Assembly (NCBI GenBank): GCA_031275285.1
Contig: JAISOY010000031.1
Span: 1-34,628, forward strand
Direction of reading: 5' to 3'
DNA: 34,628 nt
From: Bacteroidales bacterium
GTDB taxonomy: Bacteria > Bacteroidota > Bacteroidia > Bacteroidales > UBA4181
Under the pieces are notes generated by a model that worked only from the letters and a program-made list of their open reading frames with translations, was not told the DNA's origin and did no database searches. Shown piece by piece: positions 1-8,928 of the stretch; position 1 is the first letter of the stretch, and each line of letters starts with the position of its first letter. A program made the translations under genes and the position numbers.

Positions 1-789
1 CGCTACATAAAATTATGTACCATGTACGGGGGAACATTCCCTCTGATCAAATTCGGTGAATATAACCGGCAACAACTACAGGAACTTCTGGAAGGAAGAG
101 CAACCGTTTTTTTTGCAACTGCATATGGAAACCCATCTATAAAAAACACAGTAAAAGAAATTTGCGACAGGCATTTTTCCAGTATATTCATATTACCGTT
201 GTTCCCCCATTATGCATCATCTTCCACAGAGGTGGTCCTGGAAAAAACGAGAAAATACATCCAACAGAATAAGCCCGGATTACAAGCTGGACACATTACT
301 TCTTTTTACCGCAACCATCTGTTCATCGAAGCGTTTGCCGACCGCATCCTATCCTATCACCCTGAAGGGTACGATCATATTCTTTTCTGTTACCACAGTC
401 TTCCCCTGAAGCACATCCGGGCCGTGGAAAATACGGAATATTGTTATACCACAGCCTGCCATGAGACCACCCGCCTTATTGCCCGTCGGTTATCTTTGGA
501 AGACGGGCATTACGAAACAGTATTTCAATCAAGGATGAGTGACCAATGGCAAGGTCCTTTTGCCAAAGAACGGATCATAGATATCGCTCGTTCGGGTAAT
601 AAAAAGATCTTGCTTGTTGCTCCATCTTTTGTCTCCGATTGTCTGGAAACGGCTCTGGAACTGGGTGTGGAATACCAGGAACTATTCATTCGAAACGGAG
701 GAAAAGAACTAAGGCTGGTGGAAAGCCTGAACCATCATCCTCAATGGATCAGATGCCTGGAAAATATATGCCGGGATAATGGGATCTGA
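1..789 (+). CDS. hemH: Ferrochelatase, 5'-truncated by the window edge
   Basis: Ferrochelatase inserts Fe2+ into protoporphyrin IX (or acts on coproporphyrin in some lineages) in the last steps of heme synthesis. The reading frame is open from base 1 (RYIKLCTMYGG...), so the internal ATG at base 22 is not the real start; about 60-70 N-terminal residues lie outside the window. Visible family features are the segment FFATAYGNPSI, the LPLFPHYASSS stretch, FCYHSLP with the conserved metal-site His, YCYTTACHETTR, SRMSDQWQGPF and the C-terminal APSFVSDCLETALELGVEY, which contains the conserved second catalytic-site Glu region. Length and order of motifs fit a normal class I ferrochelatase C-terminal two thirds. 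The last 129 bases are present a second time downstream, so the 3' end may have been rebuilt by recombination. Confidence 0.95.
   Translation, partial: RYIKLCTMYGGTFPLIKFGEYNRQQLQELLEGRATVFFATAYGNPSIKNTVKEICDRHFSSIFILPLFPHYASSSTEVVLEKTRKYIQQNKPGLQAGHITSFYRNHLFIEAFADRILSYHPEGYDHILFCYHSLPLKHIRAVENTEYCYTTACHETTRLIARRLSLEDGHYETVFQSRMSDQWQGPFAKERIIDIARSGNKKILLVAPSFVSDCLETALELGVEYQELFIRNGGKELRLVESLNHHPQWIRCLENICRDNGI
661..789 (+). repeat. Copy 1 of a 129-bp direct repeat (hemH 3' end)
   Basis: These bases, the last 42 codons plus stop of hemH, recur at 1211-1339 with only two differences (741 T versus 1291 C, and 786 C versus 1336 A). Both differences fall in third codon positions and are synonymous (Pro and Ile). 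Confidence 0.97.
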
Positions 790-930
790 TCATAGATAAA
801 TAAAAGACTTTGAATTTACTCTGTTCATTTCCTTTTACCACATCCGGATTCCAGGCAAATTGACTTTTAATCCAATCTATAATTATTTATCCGTTACCCG
901 CTTTTACACGATAGTGGAAGCTCTTTGCTG

Positions 931-951
931 GCGCGCGTTTGTAACGCGTGC
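931..951 (+). repeat. REP-like hairpin, left arm
   Basis: A 21-bp GC-rich unit in an AT-rich spacer. It contains an internal inverted repeat CGCGTT-TGT-AACGCG and is the exact reverse complement of 1187-1207. Two REP-like hairpins in opposite orientation around a RAYT remnant match the known arrangement of REP elements with their IS200-type transposases. Confidence 0.85.
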
Positions 952-1060
952 AATAGCCGCATTATCAAATCCATTTTATATCATGTTGTTTTCCATTTAC
1001 CAGAAACCGGACAAACACCAATAAATACTCTAGTTCAGCATAGTTTCTTGCCAAACTGAA

Positions 1061-1183
1061 TTAATAATCCTCAGGATAAGGGACAATCATTTCTTCTACA
1101 GGGTTGCGATGGGTGTAATCCAGTTTTACCTGTAAAAATTCCAGTGTGTTTATTTCTTCCGCATGATTACCATCCTGCCAGAA
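1061..1183 (-). pseudogene. Remnant (C-terminus) of a REP-associated tyrosine transposase (RAYT, Y1_Tnp family)
   Basis: On the minus strand 40 codons followed by TAA read FWQDGNHAEEI...FLQVKLDYTHRNPVEEMIV...PEDY. This matches the C-terminal part of Bacteroidota IS200-like/RAYT transposases, where F-W-Q-x-G-x-H-x-E, QxKLDYIHxNPV and PEDY are recurrent. The HUH motif and catalytic Tyr would lie upstream and are absent; just 5' of the preserved codons the frame runs into the right REP-like hairpin. It is therefore a dead fragment. The identification is from memory of the family and not from a search. Confidence 0.75.
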
Positions 1184-1186
1184 GTG

Positions 1187-1207
1187 GCACGCGTTACAAA
1201 CGCGCGC
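1187..1207 (-). repeat. REP-like hairpin, right arm
   Basis: Exact inverted copy (21 bp) of 931-951. Its outer edge lies only three bases before the duplicated hemH 3' end that begins at 1211. Confidence 0.85.
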
Positions 1208-1210
1208 TAG

Positions 1211-1339
1211 CTGGGTGTGGAATACCAGGAACTATTCATTCGAAACGGAGGAAAAGAACTAAGGCTGGTGGAAAGCCTGAACCATCATCCCCAATGGATC
1301 AGATGCCTGGAAAATATATGCCGGGATAATGGGATATGA
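1211..1339 (+). repeat. Copy 2 of the hemH 3' end (129 bp), untranslated gene fragment
   Basis: 127 of 129 bases are identical to 661-789, and the hemH stop codon is included. There is no start of its own. This copy, not the intact gene, sits 41 bp from the terminator at 1381-1414, so it is plausibly the original 3' end, with the intact gene having acquired its present end by recombination (inference). The rest of the 790-1433 gap holds only the REP/RAYT scar and the terminator; no other gene is visible. Confidence 0.95.
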
Positions 1340-1380
1340 CCGTCCTTTCCTTTTACAGGTTCATGTAACCTGCATAATAA

Positions 1381-1414
1381 AAAACAGGAATATACCGCAA
1401 TATATTCCTGTTTT
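1381..1414. terminator. Bidirectional rho-independent terminator between hemH and the alpha-2-macroglobulin gene
   Basis: A perfect 14-bp stem (1381-1394 with 1401-1414) with a 6-base loop. The arms start with an A-run and end with a T-run, so it can terminate in both directions, as fits two convergent genes. A smaller 6-bp hairpin (CAGGTT/AACCTG) lies at 1356-1372. Confidence 0.9.
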
Positions 1415-1433
1415 TCAATTATTTTAGTCTATT

Positions 1434-4400
1434 CTATTGAACTACTTCTATCCATTTTCCTTCAGTGTTGGCTGATATAGATGCATCATACATAGCTTCG
1501 CATGAGAATGCGGGAAGGTAGAAATGTCCACGATAAGCTGCCGACAACTGCAATTCAAATGTTTTCTTGGTTCCGGGACTCAAACTGAAATAAGTGTATA
1601 CACGGTCATCACGTATATCAATATAATCGTAGGAAGAAGAACCGGAACTTACCTGGCCGTCATTCAAACGGGTATTGACGATTTCCCATCCGGAAGGGAA
1701 GATCTGGCTTAAGATCAGATTGGTATAGTATCCGTTATTTCCGGGATTGGTCACTGTTACCAGCGCTTTGAAATCCGTACCCTGCGACAATTGGTTTATG
1801 CTGATATTACTGCCATTCTCGTCAACAAAACGGACAGATATCTCCAATCCGTGCGAAGCCGCTTTTTCTTCTCCCGGCGCAGGAATTCCTGATGCGGAAA
1901 TACGGACATACAAAGGCACCTCACTGTTATTTTTGAATTTTACCTTATCCGAGCCTGTTTTTCCTTCCACATTCAGGTCAGCCTGCCATACAGGCATATT
2001 ACTCTTACCCTTCTGAGTCTTCCCGGCATCGGTATATTCAATATTGATCTCTTTATTGCCTTTCTCTCCGGCAGCATATTTGGATACGGCCAACAAACTG
2101 TATGCTGTGGTCTGGGTGCTCATCCATTTATTTTCATTCAGTGCATCCGACAATCTTTTCACCAGCTGGAATGCTTTGGTCCGCTCCTCCAGTAATGTGA
2201 GGGTCTCCAGTATCATGGCCTGATCACGTTCGGAAGTACCGAAATTTTCATTAAATCTTGTTTTGTATGCCTCCGTCTCCATCGCCACATTTGCCGTAAG
2301 CGATTTTGCCACTTCCGGTTTCCCGGCCAATGCATAAGCAGCAGCCAGACGCCATTTGGCCTGTGTCGAGAGTTTCTCATATTCTTTGAGCCTGTTCATA
2401 GCACTCAAATCGGGCTGCTTGGCCAACGCCAGCGTATACAAACGATATGCCTGATCCAGGTCTCCACCTTCGTTGCTGCGCCAGTTACTTGCCCGGTTGG
2501 TCTGGTAACGCAACCATGCCTGCTTCATTCCGGTAGGTAATGCATATCCTTTGCTTTCCGCTTCAAGCATAAAATGTCCGCCATAGCTTGATCCCCAGCT
2601 ATTAGGTGTATAATTACCCGGCCAATATCCGAATCCTCCCTGCAGCGTAATGAACAAACGAAAACGATTCAGTGCGGCTTTGATATTGGTCTCGATGTTC
2701 CGTTTGGTACTGGCATTCAGATCCATCACATTTTCAAGAAACAATTGTGGGAATACGGCGGATGTGGTCTGCTCAATACATCCGTGCGGATAATTCATCA
2801 GGTAATGCAACCTTCTCCCCAGGTTAATCGGAGGGATATAAGATGCTTCAATGGCAGCGGTATTGGTGCCCTTCATTCCGGGTAATGTATATTCGCCGTC
2901 CCAGCTTTTGCCTGCTTCAACCAATGATTCCGCATAGGTATATACTGTCGGATTCGGATTACGTATGTCAATTTCAATCGTATGCTCTGCTTTTTCACTT
3001 CCGCTACTGACAAGGGCCGTTACTTTCCCTATGCCTGTATAGTCTTTTACCTTCATTTTGAAATAAACAGTCTGATCTCCCTGCCCGTCAAAAGAAACAC
3101 TTTGTTTTTTATCTCCATCTATGGTAAAGATATCACTGGCCTGTATCTCAACGTTTACCTGCTTGATCCGGTCCTCCATAGCAAATACGGTTACCGGAAC
3201 CCATACCTCTTCACTTGGCCCTACTACCCGCGGCAAAGTAGCCAGTGTCATCAACGGTTTACGTACAGGAGTTGTTTTATCTGCCGCACCGAATCCACGT
3301 CCGTTAGTTGCTACGATCATGGTACGGACCGAACCGATATAAGGTGGAAGCGTGATCTTATGATCATTGGTCTTTCCTTTCTCAACAGTGAAAGGCCCCA
3401 GGTATCTCACTACCGGTTTGAATCGTTGTGCCTTTGAAGATGACTCTTCCGATGCCCCTTCATCACCACCTCCAATGGCGAATAATTGTTCGATTTTACC
3501 GCCATAAGCGCCGATCACATAATCATAAATATCCCATGTACGTATCCCCAGTGCTTCGCGCTGGTAGAAGGTGCTCCACGGATCAGGCGTCCTAAAACGG
3601 GTAAGGTCGAGCAATCCGTCATCTACAATGGCTAACGTATAGCTCATCAACTGACCATTTTTCTCACTTACCTTCACATTGAACGCTTCTTCCGGCTTTA
3701 GTACATCCGGCATATTGATTACAGGATAAAGCCGCGTTTCAGGATCTTCCACCATCAACGGAACGACGCCATACAGACGTATCGGTGCATCGTTTGTGGT
3801 ATTGGCATGTTTCTGTATCAACGATATATGGACAAATACATTCGGCACCATATCTGCAGTGGTTGGGATGGAAACACGTCCTTCCGCATCTTTACAATCG
3901 ACCCAGAAAGTACGTTTCACCTGGGTTCCGGACTCCACAGATACCAAGGCCCTGGCTCCTTCCGAAGCAGGGAAAGTGATCAATGCGTCTTCGCCCACAT
4001 TATATGAAGGTTTTCCTGTCGTTAATTGCAGCATCGTGGCTCCGCCATCGCCTTCTTCTCCGCCACCATACCAGTACCTGTAACTGGCATATACCGGAAC
4101 TGCGGATATATGACCACTCTCGGGATCGGTCATTTTGACTACATAATAACCGTTGTCCGTCCAAGTGTGCTTGAACTGGCCTTTCCCATTCTGGGTATTG
4201 ATCGTGGCTGAATAGACCGGTGTGGAATAACTGCTGGAAGAATAGTTGGCACGTCCGCGCATACTGTACCACCACCAGCTCCATCCTACCTTATAAATCT
4301 CGACATTGATATTGCGGCGGTTTACCGGAGTTCCGTTTTCACCGACTGTAGCTACATCAAATACCTGTTCCTCTCCGATCTCCAAACGGTTATAATAACC

Positions 4401-6833
4401 GTCACCTTTGGGAGCTTTTATTCCGATGTAAGAAGCATAGGGTGAGTAGGTCGTTACAAATTCATCAGTACTGAAATCACCACCTTCCTCAAAAGCACGT
4501 GTAGAAATGAACATACGGAGCATACCCGGACTTTCCGAAACATCTATGTCCTGGTTGAATGTAAGTTCACCATTTGAATCCAGCCTTTTTTCCAGAATGG
4601 TTTTTTCTTCTGCATAAAATTCCTTGGATGGATCTTCAAAAACATAGCCGGCATAGTCTTTAAATGAAGTACTTGCCTTGCTAAGACGGGCATTGACGCG
4701 CACATTCAGATTACGGGCAACAGCTCCGTGTAACCAGTGGACTGACATCTTCCCGGAAAATCCTTCTTCACTCAGAATAGGAGTATGATCTAATTTCAGA
4801 TCTATTTTTAACCTGTTGGGTTTTACTGTTTCTATTTTCAAGCTCTTCCTGAAAGACTGCCCACCCACTTCAATACGTGCTTCCCACACGCCGGTAAGGC
4901 CATCGCTACTGGTAGGTATGGTAAACCTGTACAGCCCATTGGTTCCTGATGTTTTTACCTGTTTATTGGCTACCTGGTTGTTCGGATCACGTAACTCAAA
5001 ATTTACCGGATGATTTTCAGGAAGCACTTTGCCTTTGTCCTCCAACATAAATGCGAGGAAAATAGTATCGCCCGGACGCCAAACGCCACGTTCTCCATAT
5101 ATAAAGCCTTTCAGGCCACTCTGGACAGATACGCCGGACACATCAAAATTGCTTAACGATAGGGCATTGTAATCCGTTTTCAGGTATGATTTCTGTTTTC
5201 CTTGTTGGGCCACCAGCACGGATGGCGATTCAGAACATGTTACCATGGTCACCCCGTCTTTGTCTGTCACAGACTCCCCTACCAACTGGTTGACGGAATT
5301 ATATGCCTTGATCTGTACTCCCGGCATCGGATCTGTGGTGATCAGGTTGGATGCAATTACATAAACATCGTTCCTATCCCCCATTTTTGCCGTTAGCCCT
5401 ATATCTGTAGCCAATACGTTACGATGCCTGTTACGGTAAGATTCGTAATAATCTTCATAATAATCATCATCACTATCAGTATCGACCAATTTATTGTATC
5501 CGGTCAGCCTTATTCTATAAATGGCACCGGATTCAGGTGCTATCAATTCGGAAAGATCCAGGGAAAAGGTGTTCCATGCAGCTAAGTTCACTGCTTTCTT
5601 CTCAGCCAGGTTAATCCGTTTACTGATAATACTTTTTCCTACACGGTACATTTCGTCAGACTCATCCAGCTTGTTGATCTGTAAAAACTGTAAGATGTTG
5701 TTTTCATAAATCCGGTATACTTCAACATCTACCGATTGGTAATTCACTGCCTGAAATGTCACGTGAAGGCCACTGGAATTCGGAAGGATCACTCCTTTAC
5801 CGACAAATTTGACGGACGGCTTTAATTGTTCAAACACCAATTCCCGTTCAATGGTTTCATCCAGTTTTTTTCCTGAAATTGTCTTTAATCCTTTTTCAAT
5901 AGTCAGGGTACGGGTTCCCGTTTCACGCGCCACCGGATATATCTTCACAATATTCAGATCAACCGTAAAACGAAGATTAGCCTGGTTGGACAATGAGAAA
6001 TAATTATCCAGTTTTTGTTTTTCGTCAATAGCTTCTGAAAAGGTACATTGTATATATTGTTCCGGAGAATGGATCACCTGTATCTCCATCAAACCGAATT
6101 CATCTTCAGCGGGTACTTCAATGGTCTCTTCATAATTAAAATCATAACCGATTCCCCGTCCGTTCCAGATAAACTTAATGTTGTATTTACTGGCAGCTGA
6201 TTTGATACTATCTATCCGGAAGAAATGCTTGTTCTGTGTGAAATCATGTTCCCACTTAACATCCCATTTTCCCTTTTCCGATTCTATCTTTAATAAATTC
6301 TTTATTTTTTCAACAGGGATATAGTCCGATGCGGTTACGCTACCTGTGAGATAGTACAGGTTAGGCACTCTCCTGCTGTATAACGACAATCCATCCAGCT
6401 GGTAATAAAAAGTCGGGATAATGGTATTGATCATAAAGGAGAATGTTTTGGGCATACTCCCCACATCTGTTACTTTGGCAAGGTTAAGCTTAACTTTGTA
6501 TTCCTGTCCGGGTGCAAAAGCTTCATCAGGAACAAATTCCATCGTGTTTTCATTGATCCAATACGTTTTCCCCGAAACAGCCGGAGAGAAACCAAGGATA
6601 TCTTTTCCCAGTTCTTCACCAATCTGAGGTGGAGTTTCCATAGCATCGTCGGTCAATACGACGCGAATCGGAGTAAGAATGGAGATGACCCCGGAAGTAT
6701 AGGCCACTACCAAAGGATGCTCCTCAGTATCCGCCTGTGACTTAGGTTTACATCCCGAAAAACCGGAAAGAATCAGTAATCCGGCAAGTACTGTAAATAA
6801 ATGAGATTTCAGTTTTGGTAACATTGAAAACAA
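1434..6833 (-). CDS. Bacterial alpha-2-macroglobulin lipoprotein with intact thioester
   Basis: A 1799-residue cell-envelope protease trap of the bacterial alpha-2-macroglobulin family (E. coli YfhM-like). In the family an attacking protease cleaves a bait region and becomes covalently trapped through a thioester. A signal peptide with lipobox LSGFSGC (Cys at about residue 28) predicts a lipoprotein. The thioester motif C-I-E-Q is at residues 1352-1355 in the context YPHGCIEQTTS, so the reactive Cys and Gln are both present. The order fits the family: N-terminal MG domains, a GVWRPGDTIFLAF segment near residue 590, a central A2M region, the thioester-containing helical domain at about 1310-1620, and a C-terminal receptor-like domain. 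It is the last gene of the leftward cluster, 114 bp after the DUF4837 gene. No pbpC (its common partner) is adjacent. The start could also be Met4. Confidence 0.93.
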   Translation of the reverse strand: MFSMLPKLKSHLFTVLAGLLILSGFSGCKPKSQADTEEHPLVVAYTSGVISILTPIRVVLTDDAMETPPQIGEELGKDILGFSPAVSGKTYWINENTMEFVPDEAFAPGQEYKVKLNLAKVTDVGSMPKTFSFMINTIIPTFYYQLDGLSLYSRRVPNLYYLTGSVTASDYIPVEKIKNLLKIESEKGKWDVKWEHDFTQNKHFFRIDSIKSAASKYNIKFIWNGRGIGYDFNYEETIEVPAEDEFGLMEIQVIHSPEQYIQCTFSEAIDEKQKLDNYFSLSNQANLRFTVDLNIVKIYPVARETGTRTLTIEKGLKTISGKKLDETIERELVFEQLKPSVKFVGKGVILPNSSGLHVTFQAVNYQSVDVEVYRIYENNILQFLQINKLDESDEMYRVGKSIISKRINLAEKKAVNLAAWNTFSLDLSELIAPESGAIYRIRLTGYNKLVDTDSDDDYYEDYYESYRNRHRNVLATDIGLTAKMGDRNDVYVIASNLITTDPMPGVQIKAYNSVNQLVGESVTDKDGVTMVTCSESPSVLVAQQGKQKSYLKTDYNALSLSNFDVSGVSVQSGLKGFIYGERGVWRPGDTIFLAFMLEDKGKVLPENHPVNFELRDPNNQVANKQVKTSGTNGLYRFTIPTSSDGLTGVWEARIEVGGQSFRKSLKIETVKPNRLKIDLKLDHTPILSEEGFSGKMSVHWLHGAVARNLNVRVNARLSKASTSFKDYAGYVFEDPSKEFYAEEKTILEKRLDSNGELTFNQDIDVSESPGMLRMFISTRAFEEGGDFSTDEFVTTYSPYASYIGIKAPKGDGYYNRLEIGEEQVFDVATVGENGTPVNRRNINVEIYKVGWSWWWYSMRGRANYSSSSYSTPVYSATINTQNGKGQFKHTWTDNGYYVVKMTDPESGHISAVPVYASYRYWYGGGEEGDGGATMLQLTTGKPSYNVGEDALITFPASEGARALVSVESGTQVKRTFWVDCKDAEGRVSIPTTADMVPNVFVHISLIQKHANTTNDAPIRLYGVVPLMVEDPETRLYPVINMPDVLKPEEAFNVKVSEKNGQLMSYTLAIVDDGLLDLTRFRTPDPWSTFYQREALGIRTWDIYDYVIGAYGGKIEQLFAIGGGDEGASEESSSKAQRFKPVVRYLGPFTVEKGKTNDHKITLPPYIGSVRTMIVATNGRGFGAADKTTPVRKPLMTLATLPRVVGPSEEVWVPVTVFAMEDRIKQVNVEIQASDIFTIDGDKKQSVSFDGQGDQTVYFKMKVKDYTGIGKVTALVSSGSEKAEHTIEIDIRNPNPTVYTYAESLVEAGKSWDGEYTLPGMKGTNTAAIEASYIPPINLGRRLHYLMNYPHGCIEQTTSAVFPQLFLENVMDLNASTKRNIETNIKAALNRFRLFITLQGGFGYWPGNYTPNSWGSSYGGHFMLEAESKGYALPTGMKQAWLRYQTNRASNWRSNEGGDLDQAYRLYTLALAKQPDLSAMNRLKEYEKLSTQAKWRLAAAYALAGKPEVAKSLTANVAMETEAYKTRFNENFGTSERDQAMILETLTLLEERTKAFQLVKRLSDALNENKWMSTQTTAYSLLAVSKYAAGEKGNKEINIEYTDAGKTQKGKSNMPVWQADLNVEGKTGSDKVKFKNNSEVPLYVRISASGIPAPGEEKAASHGLEISVRFVDENGSNISINQLSQGTDFKALVTVTNPGNNGYYTNLILSQIFPSGWEIVNTRLNDGQVSSGSSSYDYIDIRDDRVYTYFSLSPGTKKTFELQLSAAYRGHFYLPAFSCEAMYDASISANTEGKWIEVVQ

Positions 6834-6947
6834 GATTTAATAGGTATATTTCTTTAAAGAATCCATTAATTAATACGAAAACACACTATAAAAAGTTCAA
6901 AATTATTCTTTATTTATAATTATGCCTGACAGAACTGATCTTGAGAA

Positions 6948-7937
6948 TTAGTTAACAGAAGGAACCATCGTATACAGAATTGCTTCCAACTGACGGACAT
7001 AATCCCGTTTTTCTTTACGCGGAAAAAATACATACCCCATTCCGGTTACGATCTGCCCGCGTTTTTCATCGACAATACTTACATTGACATAAGGCCCTCC
7101 CATAAAACCATTTTCCATCTGCCACAAGCCATTCAACTGGACACAATACACCTCTTTTTTCATGTATCTTTTCACTACCGGGGAAACCATCGGCTCATCC
7201 GCCATATATGAACCGGGAGGATCTCCGGTAATATATTTTTTAGTCATCGAATTCATTTTCATGATCAGTTGTTCGGTATCCAGCTGCTCTTTGGAAACAT
7301 ATGGTTCTTTCCATAACAATATCCCCATGCTCATATCCCTTTCTTCACGTGCGAAGCATAAAAAATCATCTTTGTCCACATCCAGCGAATATTCTTTCGG
7401 GATGGTGATATCTACCTGGAATTTTTCCTGAACTTTCTCTGTAAATTTGTTATCCACTACCCTACTGTAATAATCGATGTAGCTATTCCTGTCGTTTTCA
7501 AGGAATTTAGCAACAATCACATCTTTATACCTATCGATACAGGCCACCACTGAATCTGCTGACGGAGCACCGACATTAAGCACCAACTGATTCCTGGCAT
7601 ATGCGTTCGTTTTAGGAATCAGCATTCCCGATTCATAGCCTGGATCGATGGTAATCATCAGTATATTACGCACTTGTTGGGTGAATCCTGACAATGCATC
7701 CTGCTGTAATAATGAAAACATAGGCTCTCCGTAAGGCAGTCCCACAACATGATATGCAAGGTAACGACGGATGGAATCACCCGTGGCGCCTGTCCAAAGA
7801 TCCCTGTTGATCACAACAACGACCTCTCCTTGTTTTCCTCTGGCTTCAGGTAAGGTTTTCTTTTCCAGGTTACATGAAATCATTCCCCATCCGAGGAGAA
7901 TACAAATGAATACTTGAAATAATGATCTTGTTTTCAT
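6948..7937 (-). CDS. DUF4837 family lipoprotein
   Basis: 329 residues, with a signal peptide ending in the lipobox GMISC (Cys22), so probably an envelope lipoprotein. The sequence matches the Bacteroidota-specific DUF4837 family: GEVVVVINRDLWTG near the N-terminus, LPYGEPMFSLLQQ, a central region with NDRNSYIDYY, FLCFAREERDMSMGILLW, and the C-terminal FMGGPYVNVSIVD. No biochemical function is established for the family. It lies 15 bp after the esterase gene and 114 bp before the alpha-2-macroglobulin gene, so it is probably co-transcribed with both, which suggests an envelope role (inference). Confidence 0.85.
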   Translation of the reverse strand: MKTRSLFQVFICILLGWGMISCNLEKKTLPEARGKQGEVVVVINRDLWTGATGDSIRRYLAYHVVGLPYGEPMFSLLQQDALSGFTQQVRNILMITIDPGYESGMLIPKTNAYARNQLVLNVGAPSADSVVACIDRYKDVIVAKFLENDRNSYIDYYSRVVDNKFTEKVQEKFQVDITIPKEYSLDVDKDDFLCFAREERDMSMGILLWKEPYVSKEQLDTEQLIMKMNSMTKKYITGDPPGSYMADEPMVSPVVKRYMKKEVYCVQLNGLWQMENGFMGGPYVNVSIVDEKRGQIVTGMGYVFFPRKEKRDYVRQLEAILYTMVPSVN

Positions 7938-7952
7938 AACTATGAATTTGAA

Positions 7953-8921
7953 TTATGGATGTGCAAAATTGGACCGGATAAAATCTTCTATGGTCAGGTT
8001 GGGACAAGTTGATTCTTTATCGGACTCCTGAATCCGGACATTCAACATCAATGGCTGTTTCTCTTTTACCAGCAACTCCAAAAAACGTTGTATCTCAGGA
8101 AGATTATTTTTCATCGGGGAAGTAGCTATTTCATGTTTTGATCCGACATACTGATACAAACAGTACGGAAGACCTGCTTCATACATCAGGGAGGAGATCT
8201 CTCCTGAACCGGAAAAACCGACTGTTTCCATTGATATTTTGGAAAAAGGCACCGTATCATCGCAATCTCCATGAAATAAGAGTACCGGTGCCGGCTTGTT
8301 TTTATACTGTAATGTGTCAAAAGACAAAACGGCTCCTGCAAATCCGATCACTCCTGCATATTGAAAATGCGCAGGCAGCTTGGATGCAAGTGTTGTTTCA
8401 TTGCATCTCTCATATTCGGACTGTAAAACGGCAATAGCTCCCGCACTTGATCCGCTGATAATGATTTTTTCAGGATCAACCTGCCATTTCATCGCATGTT
8501 TCAATATATAATTGGTAGCATCATACAGGTCATCCACTGCCATATCTATAGCATTTTTTAATGCCATAAGCGCCTCCTGGGCATCCCTGGGACTTGCACT
8601 CTTTAGTCCCAAACGGTAATCTATCGAAACAACCGTATATCCTTTTGCAGATAAATCATCGAAATAATCAAAATATTGATGATTGTTCCTCATTCCCGAC
8701 CGGAAGCTACCGCCAAACATAAACACCACACACGGCATTTTGGGCGAAGTCTTTTTAGGCTGGTATTTATCCAGAAACAACTCTTTCCCATCCTTTACCG
8801 CATATACTAAAGTCTCCTTATTTACATCCCTGAATAATGTTCTTGGTTGTGACCAGACCGGAAAAACAAGGAATAAAGAAATGATCCCAAAAAAAATGAA
8901 TCTGTGTTTTCGATTTTTCAT
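7953..8921 (-). CDS. Secreted alpha/beta-hydrolase (carboxylesterase-like)
   Basis: 322 residues with an N-terminal signal peptide (FFGIISLFLVFPVWSQ). The alpha/beta-hydrolase fold is indicated by the oxyanion region VVFMFGGSFRSG, VVSIDYRLGL, and the nucleophile elbow G-S-S-A-G with Ser159. A likely Asp is in the FHGDCDDTVPF segment, and a His is in GSKHEIA. The order Ser, Asp, His is that of esterase/lipase-type hydrolases (BD-FAE/Abhydrolase_3-like). The substrate cannot be told from sequence. It begins 7 bp after the murA stop, so it is probably translated from the same message. A role in removing acyl groups from envelope polymers is possible but only inferred. Confidence 0.85.
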   Translation of the reverse strand: MKNRKHRFIFFGIISLFLVFPVWSQPRTLFRDVNKETLVYAVKDGKELFLDKYQPKKTSPKMPCVVFMFGGSFRSGMRNNHQYFDYFDDLSAKGYTVVSIDYRLGLKSASPRDAQEALMALKNAIDMAVDDLYDATNYILKHAMKWQVDPEKIIISGSSAGAIAVLQSEYERCNETTLASKLPAHFQYAGVIGFAGAVLSFDTLQYKNKPAPVLLFHGDCDDTVPFSKISMETVGFSGSGEISSLMYEAGLPYCLYQYVGSKHEIATSPMKNNLPEIQRFLELLVKEKQPLMLNVRIQESDKESTCPNLTIEDFIRSNFAHP

Positions 8922-8928
8922 ATCATTA

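Noticed and set aside
2982..3437. 151-codon plus-strand frame inside the alpha-2-macroglobulin gene
   Set aside because: Fully inside a continuous 1799-residue gene with conserved features on the other strand.
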